Below, piece after piece: positions 58,004-64,000 of a DNA stretch of 64,000 nucleotides; positions within the stretch are counted from its first letter, which is position 1; every line of letters starts with the position of its first letter. This stretch comes from Mycoplasma testudinis ATCC 43263. Its GTDB lineage: Bacteria > Bacillota_I > Bacilli_A > Mycoplasmatales > Mycoplasmoidaceae. The stretch lies in contig NZ_JHXT01000003.1 of the NCBI RefSeq assembly GCF_000687795.1, positions 24,072-88,071 on the forward strand, written 5' to 3'. The notes below the pieces were generated by a model, which worked only from the letters and a program-made list of their open reading frames with translations, made no database searches and was not told where the DNA came from. The position numbers and the translations under genes were made by a program.

Positions 58004-58618
58004 ATGAACGTTAGCAAAAAGTCAAAATCTGATTCTGTTCTATTATCTAAAACTGTCTCAATTGATCCCCGTATCGAGAAGGTTCTAGTAACAAAACAAG
58101 AAGTTGATGATGGTTGTATTAAAGCAGCACAGTGAATCAATAAAAACTATAAGAATAAGTCATTATTATTAGTCGGCATCTTAAAGGGCTGTATTACCTT
58201 CATGGGCCGACTAATTCCATTAATTAATCTTGATTTAGAAGTTGACTTCATGACGATTTCATCTTTTCGGGGTCACACTCATGCTGTGAGTGCTCCTAAA
58301 ATTGTGATGGATTTATCAACTGATGTTAAAGACTATGATGTTTTATTAGTGGAAGACATCATAGATGCGGGATATACAACTAATAAAGTTATTGAATTAT
58401 TAAAACTTCGTGGCGCTAAATCAATTGGTTTAATCACCTTTTTAGATAAATATGAAGCCCGTAAAGTTAATGTTCCAATTGATTATGCTTGCTATCAAGT
58501 TCCCGATAAATTTGTGGTTGGTTTTGGAATTGATTATCAAGAAAAATTCCGAAATCTACCATACATCGGCTATCTTAAAAAAGCTGTTATTGAAAAAATG
58601 GAAAAACAACGTAAATAA
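58004..58618 (+). CDS. hpt: Hypoxanthine-guanine phosphoribosyltransferase
   Basis: Hpt salvages hypoxanthine and guanine with PRPP to IMP and GMP. The 204-residue product has the LVGILKGCITFMGRL loop, the PRPP motif VLLVEDIIDAGYTTNKV and the purine-contact region PDKFVVGFGIDYQEKFRNLPYIG. The usual IDTG of the PRPP loop reads IDAG, a mild change. An N-terminal tail of about 20 Ser/Lys-rich residues is added. TAGGAG precedes the ATG. It heads an hpt-purA-purB unit that can turn salvaged hypoxanthine into AMP. Confidence 0.94.
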
Positions 58619-58667
58619 TAAAAAGCAATAAAAACCATTTAAACCAAGAAATATAAAGGAGTCATTA

Positions 58668-59969
58668 ATGGAAAATATCGTTATAGTTGGATCACAATGG
58701 GGTGATGAAGGAAAAGGAAAGATAACTGATGTCTTTGCTCAAAAAGCCGATATGGTCGTGCGTTGAGCTGGTGGCAACAACGCAGGACACACAATTACTT
58801 TTGATCATAAACAATTTAAATTAAACATTATTCCTAGTGGAATTTTTAATTCCAAAACAATTAATGTTATTGCTTCTGGATGTGTAATTAATTTAGAGAA
58901 TCTAGTCAGAGAAATTAATAATCTGAAAGAAAACGGTTTTGATTGCAATAATTTAAGAATTAGTGATCGCGCTCATATTATCTTTCCTTACCATATGGAA
59001 TTAGACGGTTATCAAGAAGAATATCGTGGTGCTGATTCAATTGGAACAACTAAAAAAGGAATTGGTCCATGCTATCAAGATAAAATGAATCGAATTGGTA
59101 TCCGCATGACTGATTTCTTTGATATTGATGACTGTAAAAAGAAATTTTTAGCTAATGTGCAATTTAAAAATGCTTTATTTAAAAACATTTATCATAAGCC
59201 CGAAATTGATGGGCAAAAAATGTTTGATGAACAATTAAATTTATTTAATCAAATTAAACATTTAATCACAGATACATCAATTCTAGTCAATGATTATGCA
59301 AAAGCTTCTAAACGAATTGTTTTCGAAGGAGCACAAGGCATTATGCTTGATATTGATCAGGGTACATATCCGTTTGTGACTTCATCCCACCCAACAGCTT
59401 TAAGTATTCCAAGTGATGTAGGTATTAGTTGAAAATACATCCATCACATTATCGGAATCACTAAAGCCTATTCAACCAGAGTTGGCAATGGCGCTTTTCC
59501 AAGTGAATTATTAGACGAAGTTGGTGATGCTATTCGCGAAAAAGGACATGAATATGGAACAACTACTAAAAGACCAAGAAGAATCGGTTGATTTGATGCT
59601 GTATCCATGCGTCATTCATTAAGGATTGGCGGGCAAACTCATTTGGCCATCATGCTTTTAGATGTTTTAAGTGGTCAAAAGAAACTCAAGATATGTGTAC
59701 GTTACCGATTAGACGGTAAAGTCATTAATTATGTTCCGGCCAAAATCCAAGACTACCAACGTTGTGAACCTATATATGAAGAAATGGATGGATGAGATCA
59801 AGAAATTAAAGGAATTACTAAATTTAGTGAATTACCCAAGAACGCACAATTCTATATCTTAAAAATTGAAAAATTATTAAATACGAATGTAGCTTTAATT
59901 TCCACTGGACCAGACCGGAATGATCTCATTATTTTAGATAAATCCATTTTACAAAAAGAGAAACTCTAA
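58668..59969 (+). CDS. purA: Adenylosuccinate synthetase
   Basis: PurA uses GTP to join IMP and aspartate. The 433-residue product starts [15 protein letters not shown] (the GTP P-loop with the catalytic Asp), then [10 protein letters not shown] with a TGA-encoded Trp, [37 protein letters not shown], and the C-terminal RPRRIGWFDA. AAAGGAG precedes the ATG. Its stop overlaps the purB start in TAATG, a coupling typical of an operon. M. genitalium lacks purA and purB as I recall, so this organism has a fuller adenine nucleotide route. Confidence 0.95.
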
Positions 59970-61279
59970 TGATTGAACGATATGCAGTTAAAGTTTTAAA
60001 TGACATCTGAAATAACCAAACTAGATTAGAACTCTGATGAAAAATTGAATTAGCTGTTATCAAAGGGTGATATCAACTAAAACTAATTCCATCTGATGAC
60101 TACACAAAATTAATTAAAGCAAAAGTTGTTATCGATCAAAACCGGATGCTTGAAATTGAAGAACAAACTAAACATGATGTGATTGCTTTTACAAGAATGA
60201 TTGATGAACAACTAGGCTTAGAAAGAAAATGAGTTCATCTTGGCTTAACATCAACCGATATTGTTGATACAGCTCAAAACTATCAGATTAAATTAAGCAA
60301 TGAAATAGTTTTAAAAACTTTGGAAGAATTAATTGCAAATGTTTTAAAAAAGGCCTTAACTTATAAGAAACAATTAATTATGGGGCGAACCCATGGGATG
60401 TATGGTGAACCAACATCCTTAGGTCTTAAATTCTTGTTATGATATGACGAGTTATTAAGGCAAAAACAACGAATTAATAACGCTAGAAAAACAATTGAAG
60501 TAACTAAAATATCAGGTTCAATGGGTAACTATGCTCACATTGAACCCGAAATTGATGAAGTTGTGGCTAAAGAGTTAGGTCTAGATGTAGATTCAATCGG
60601 CACCCAAGTCACCCAACGGGACCGCCATATCGAGTTACTAAGTTGCTTTGCTAATTTAGCAACCACTCTTGAAAAAATGGCAGTTGAATTAAGACATTGA
60701 CAACGCAGTGAAATTAATGAAGCGGCTGAAGGATTTAAGATTAAACAAAAGGGCTCTAGTTCCATGCCACATAAGAAAAATCCAATTAGTAGTGAAAACA
60801 TTTGTGGACTAGCTCGTTTAATTCGTTCTTATGCTAATACTTCATACGAAAATAACTTATTATGGCACGAACGAGATATTAGTCACAGTTCAAATGAGCG
60901 AATTATTATTTCTGATTGTTTCCATTTAATTGTTTATATTTTAAATAGAATGAATGATGTGATTAAAAATTTAGTAATCAACACTGAAGTAATGAACAAG
61001 CGAATTGATAGTATGAATCACATTTACTTTAGTCAAGTTTTGATGACCAAAATTCTTAAACAAACTAATTACTCTCGAGAAGAAGTTTATGATTATTTGC
61101 AAAAAATGACTTTTTTTGCTTTAAAAAACAATCAAGACTTAATTGCTATTATTAAAGCAAATGATATTCAAAAATATCTACCGATTAAAACAATCAATAA
61201 ACTAATAAACAATAATTACTTTCTCAGAAATGTAGATAAAATTTATAAAAAAGTATTAAGTAAAAAATCATTAACTTAA
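59969..61279 (+). CDS. purB: Adenylosuccinate lyase
   Basis: PurB splits adenylosuccinate into AMP and fumarate, completing IMP-to-AMP conversion. The 436-residue product shows HLGLTSTDIVDTAQN, MGRTHGMYGEPTSLG, and the signature loop GSSSMPHKKNPISSEN with the catalytic Ser. The start codon overlaps the purA stop by one base. TGA-encoded Trp residues are dense in the first 100 residues. Length is normal. No other purine synthesis gene is present here, which fits salvage only. Confidence 0.95.
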
Positions 61280-61298
61280 AATATTTTTATTAACAAAA

Positions 61299-61540
61299 TT
61301 AGTTTCTTAACATATTGATTGGAACATCAAATACATCTTCATCTCTTTTATATGCTGGATCTTCTGCAGTAATGACCATTAAGAAGGCGCGATCTTTAAA
61401 AAAGGAGTAATATTTTTTGAATCGTGAATTCTTTGTTTTATTTTAAGTAATGTCAAAGCTCCATGTTCAATTGCTTGTTCAACGCCAATTTTAATTTCCA
61501 TAATTGCATAAAATACTTTTTCCATAATTGCACAAAATAT
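61299..61540 (-). pseudogene. C-terminal remnant of a DUF4143-type AAA ATPase
   Basis: On the minus strand one frame reads MEIKIGVEQAIEHGALTLLK, matching the EIKxGGexxIExGAKTLxK segment of DUF4143/AAA_14 ATPases. After one frameshift, DRAFLMVITAEDPAYKRDED and VFDVPINMLRN follow, matching the family end (SFLMVLTG..AYKREDGV..VIPIGCLK). The rest of the gene is missing and no start is present. Confidence 0.6.
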
Positions 61541-61547
61541 TGCTGTT

Positions 61548-61772
61548 TTAATCGATCGGTCAAATTAAATACAATATTGCTTTGAATAAATTTTTAAAAA
61601 AATCTCCAAGCGCATTAAAAAACGAACTTACAGTTAAAGGACCTTTAGGAACTAGCTTTGGCTCTTTAGAATAATCATATTCTCATGTTCAGTTATGAGT
61701 ATAAGGATTGTAATGCTCTTTTATTGGATACACTTTTTTGTATCGGATTTTCTTTACTTTTTTATCTTTCAT
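61548..61772 (-). CDS. Small hypothetical protein with a C-terminal membrane segment
   Basis: A 74-residue frame starting MKDKKVKKIRYKKVYPIKEH, after a GGAG site 6 bases upstream. A Lys/Tyr-rich start is followed by a Trp pair (TGA-coded) in HNWTWEYDYSKEP, then PKGPLTVSSFFNALGDFF and a hydrophobic end (LFKAILYLIWPID). An upstream in-frame ATG at 61925 would give 126 residues. I do not recognise it; it could be an N-terminal fragment of a larger gene now decayed, as its neighbour is. Confidence 0.45.
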
Positions 61773-61963
61773 ATTATTCTCCATTAAAACACCATACCAA
61801 TATTTTAATACTTTTGTATTTTTTAAAAGAAAAAGTTCTTTAACAAAACAGATTCTTTTTAAGTGAACAAATTGATTGACAAATTCAATCAGCGTGGCGA
61901 TTTCCTTACAAAAAAAGATATTCATTTACAATTTTGATGTAATTAAATTTTTAAAGGAAAAAT

Positions 61964-62533
61964 ATGAAAAAGAAACTAATTATTGTTGCTCACCCCAATT
62001 ACGAACAATCTTTACACATTAAAGGGTTCATCGAAGCTGTTAAAGCAAAAGCCAAAGACACTGATATTCATTTCTTAGATTCAAAGGGAAACTTTGATGT
62101 AACTAAAGAACAAGAACTGTTATCAAAATATGAAATTATTACTTTTGCTTATCCAACTTGATGATATACAGCTCCATGAACATTTAAAAAATGAATGGAT
62201 GAAGTATTAACTCCAGGTTTTGCTTATAGTTTCACAGGCCTTGAAGGATTCAAACTAAAAGGTAAAAAATACGCTATTGTTCAATCTGTTGGTAATGTTG
62301 AACAAACATATGTTCACAACCAAGGGAATCGTTATACGAAACATGAACTTGATGCATCAATCATTGCAACATTACACATGATGAATACTGCGTGACTTGC
62401 CACTAACAAAGTTGCAACAAATGATAAAGAATTTTTATTAGCTGAAATCTACATGTATGGTTCAGCTTTAAGTACGGACAACAACTGGGATGCTGCTGTT
62501 GAAAAATACTTAAAAGAAATTGATTCTTTATAA
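61964..62533 (+). CDS. Flavodoxin-fold NAD(P)H quinone reductase
   Basis: A 189-residue FMN/FAD-binding reductase of the KefF/MdaB/NQO type. KLIIVAHPNYEQSLH is the start of the flavodoxin fold. TFAYPTWWYTAPWTFKKWMDEVLTPGFAY is the classic phosphate-loop and flavin region (several Trp from TGA), and KKYAIVQSVG follows. Such enzymes reduce quinones or azo compounds with NAD(P)H. As a flavoenzyme it depends on the flavin that the riboflavin operon could supply. AAAGGAAAAAT precedes the ATG. A terminator follows. Confidence 0.88.
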
Positions 62534-62555
62534 TTTAAAAATATAAATTCAAATG

Positions 62556-62596
62556 AATGGGTTTTTTCACTTGATTGTGAATGGACCCATTTTTTA
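62556..62596 (+). terminator. Rho-independent terminator
   Basis: AATGGGT pairs with ACCCATT, with an inner TCAC/GTGA, followed by Ts. Confidence 0.75.
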
Positions 62597-62941
62597 TATA
62601 TAAGCAAATTCTATTCAAAAAAACAAGAATAATTTTTAACTATAACTTAGCAAGTTATTAAAATAAGTGCTCATAAAAAACGGTTTATAGTAAAAGTATT
62701 AAATCGTTAAAAATTTAAGACAAAAGCAGATTTAAAGGAGATTTGTAAAACCGTATTTTCTGAAATTTATAACATTTTAAAAAAAATAAACTATATCGAA
62801 ATAACACATACCAAATTCCTTTTCGCTTATATACGGAACTTTGAGTATCCGTTATTTTGTTGTATTTTATTCATATTTTAATTTCACGTTAGGTGTGTAC
62901 AGGAGTTAGGATATAAGTTATTGTAAAAATTTTATGTTTAC
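62597..62941. other. Gene-poor AT-rich stretch
   Basis: About 345 bases with no convincing frame. A small imperfect hairpin (ACGGA/TCCGT) lies near 62835-62855. Nothing else is supported. Confidence 0.5.
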
Positions 62942-63292
62942 TTATATTCAACCATGTTCTTTAAACAATGTTTCGTGAAAATCTAACTTTTTGTTAAGTC
63001 GATTTTCTGTCTCTTCAATTTTAGTGTTAAACCGATTTTCTGTTTCTTCAATCTTGCTATCTAATTTGTTAAATCCAGCTTGCATTAACTTCGCTAAATC
63101 TTCTAATGTCATATTAATTTTTCCGTTAATTAAACCGTCTTGAAAGATCATATAATCTGAAGTTATTGTAATTTTTAGTTTTTTTTCATTAAAAATTACA
63201 TCACAATTAAATTTCTCATACATTGATAAGACATTTTTAATTTTCTTTTGAATGATGTCTGCGTTCTTTGCTTTAAAATGAATATTTTCCAT
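62942..63292 (-). CDS. Small coiled-coil protein with 11-residue repeats
   Basis: A 116-residue protein starting MENIHFKAKNADIIQKK after AAGGAAAC. The first 60 residues form mixed strands and helix; the second half is a coiled coil with two copies of KIEETENR(F/L)N(T/K) in tandem. This layout is like the DUF16 proteins of M. pneumoniae and similar small coiled-coil families in mollicutes, but sequence identity is not established. A longer open frame upstream to 63343 lacks a ribosome-binding site. Function is unknown. Confidence 0.6.
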
Positions 63293-63431
63293 AGTTTCCT
63301 TTTTAAAAATTTCTAATGTGAATAAGCACGCTAAAATTATCACTGATTAAAAAGAAAACGATGTATCGTGTTTGTGTCTAGTTTCAGAACGAAATTATGA
63401 ACAAAAATTAAACTTTTGGTAAACTGTTTTT

Positions 63432-63596
63432 TTAATAATCTATTTTATTGTGCAAACTCAGAGGTTTTCAGAAGCAACAGAATAATATAAATATTAGTGC
63501 AATAAAATAACTCCTTCAAAGTAGGAAATGTACTAACGCAAATGTTATCATTCCTAATACAAAAAAATCTAAAGGTGCTTTATACCTGTTTTTTTG
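63432..63596 (-). pseudogene. Membrane-protein remnant abutting an IS end
   Basis: The minus strand reads RYKAPLDFFVLGMITFALV, then LLWRSYFIALIFILFCCFW and a short polar end, with TGA as Trp. There are two likely membrane segments and no start codon; the frame enters directly from the IS terminus. It resembles the scrap at 57.8 kb. Confidence 0.4.
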
Positions 63597-63713
63597 GTAG
63601 TAATGAAATAAGTGTGTTAAATTGGCATCGTGTTAAAATTCAAATAATTAATTAGGTAGTAATGAAATAAGTGTGTTAAATTGGCATCGTGTTAAAATTC
63701 AAATAATTAATTA
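63596..63713 (+). repeat. Tandem 59-bp duplication of the IS terminus
   Basis: Two identical 59-base units, each starting GGTAGTAATG and ending AATTAATTA, follow each other without spacer. Each contains the terminal repeat core AAGTGTGTTAAAT and CATCGTGTTAAAATTC. Only the second abuts the transposase gene, so the first is an extra IS end. Confidence 0.9.
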
Positions 63714-64000
63714 AGGATGATTAACAAGATGGCAAAGAAAATAACTCCAAAACCACCTAAATCTGAAAATTATCGAAAAGTAATGGACCAATTTAACCAA
63801 TTGGTACTAGAAAACCCAGATATTTTTGATGCTAGCAGTGCCAATAGTTTAATTAAATCAATGACAGAAGTATTTTCTGAACCACTGAATGCACTTCTTA
63901 AAGCCGAAATGGATGAACATTTAGGAAGAAGCGAATACGAGCGTTCTGAAAACTCCAATCGCCGGAATGGTTTCATTGAAAAAACTGTTAGTTCATCAGT
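63655..64000 (+). mobile_element. Start of a second IS256-family element (cut by the window edge)
   Basis: From the inner copy of the terminal repeat, the element runs into a transposase gene and out of the window. Its left end is the same type as the right end of the element at 56.3-57.8 kb. Confidence 0.8.
63729..64000 (+). CDS. IS256-family transposase, N-terminal part
   Basis: The gene starts MAKKITPKPPKSENYRKV and is open to the window edge (about 90 codons), through FSEPLNALLKAEMDEHLGRS and NGFIEKTVSSS. It is roughly 80 percent identical to the first 90 residues of the decayed copy, with no frameshift in this part. The shared HLGR and RNGF motifs are typical of the IS256 N-terminal DNA-binding region. 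Whether the catalytic core is intact cannot be seen here. Confidence 0.85.
   Translation, partial: MAKKITPKPPKSENYRKVMDQFNQLVLENPDIFDASSANSLIKSMTEVFSEPLNALLKAEMDEHLGRSEYERSENSNRRNGFIEKTVSSS

Noticed and set aside
63596..63713. CRISPR-like repeat
   Set aside because: There are only two units, with no spacer between them, and the unit matches an IS end. No CRISPR array or cas gene is seen in the window.

Overview
The window is a low-GC mollicute chromosome that reads UGA as tryptophan. Nearly every conserved gene (pfkA, pyk, pepA, parC, uvrC, purA, purB and others) stays open only if TGA codons are translated, and those TGA codons fall where tryptophan belongs. Gene order points to the Mycoplasma pneumoniae cluster (Mycoplasmoides-like lineage). 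From memory of M. genitalium, three blocks match: scpB-pfkA-pyk; mraZ-rsmH-(FtsA-like)-ftsZ; and a block of topJ, grpE, a small unknown, parE/parC, hrcA, uvrC, a phosphoesterase, tsaB, rluD and lspA. A P1/MgpB-type cytadhesin and a DnaJ-like protein with an EAGR-type box suggest a cell with an attachment organelle. I cannot name the species.

Layout. 1-6.7 kb (+): end of scpB, then glycolysis (pfkA, pyk), the GroES/GroEL chaperonin and a leucyl aminopeptidase. 6.8-10 kb (+): a beta-lactamase-fold protein fused to DUF302 that lacks its catalytic residues, a small one-pass membrane protein, and a PQ-loop membrane protein. 10.3-14.8 kb (+): division cluster with an MraZ operator of three 10-bp repeats. 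15-19.3 kb (+): a 996-residue TopJ-like co-chaperone, grpE and an unknown. 19.4-23.4 kb: tRNA-Thr (-), then hrcA, an unknown and dxs (+).

23.5-36.7 kb (-): nadD-yqeK fusion, yqeH, yqeG, parC, parE and hup. Upstream of these is a riboflavin operon (ribD, ribE, ribBA, ribH, then two apparently paralogous membrane proteins) behind a full FMN riboswitch with terminator. De novo riboflavin synthesis is unexpected in this lineage. 37-44.5 kb (-): surface region with the P1-like adhesin, a ROK-family sugar kinase, a P110/P40-P90-like membrane protein and a lipoprotein. 44.6-55.9 kb: tRNA-Arg, glpQ, a membrane protein, uvrC, a phosphoesterase, tsaB, rluD, lspA, a DJ-1-like protein, a short ribosome hibernation factor and a SWIM/SNF2 helicase.

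55.9-64 kb is more accessory. It holds a decayed IS256-family element beside a truncated membrane-protein gene, then hpt-purA-purB, remnants of a DUF4143-type ATPase, a flavodoxin-fold quinone reductase, a coiled-coil protein, and the start of a second IS256-family copy preceded by a 59-bp tandem duplication of an IS end.

Together the genes cover core energy metabolism, protein folding, division, chromosome topology and purine salvage, plus two less usual packages: autonomous flavin synthesis, and adhesion with terminal-organelle proteins.
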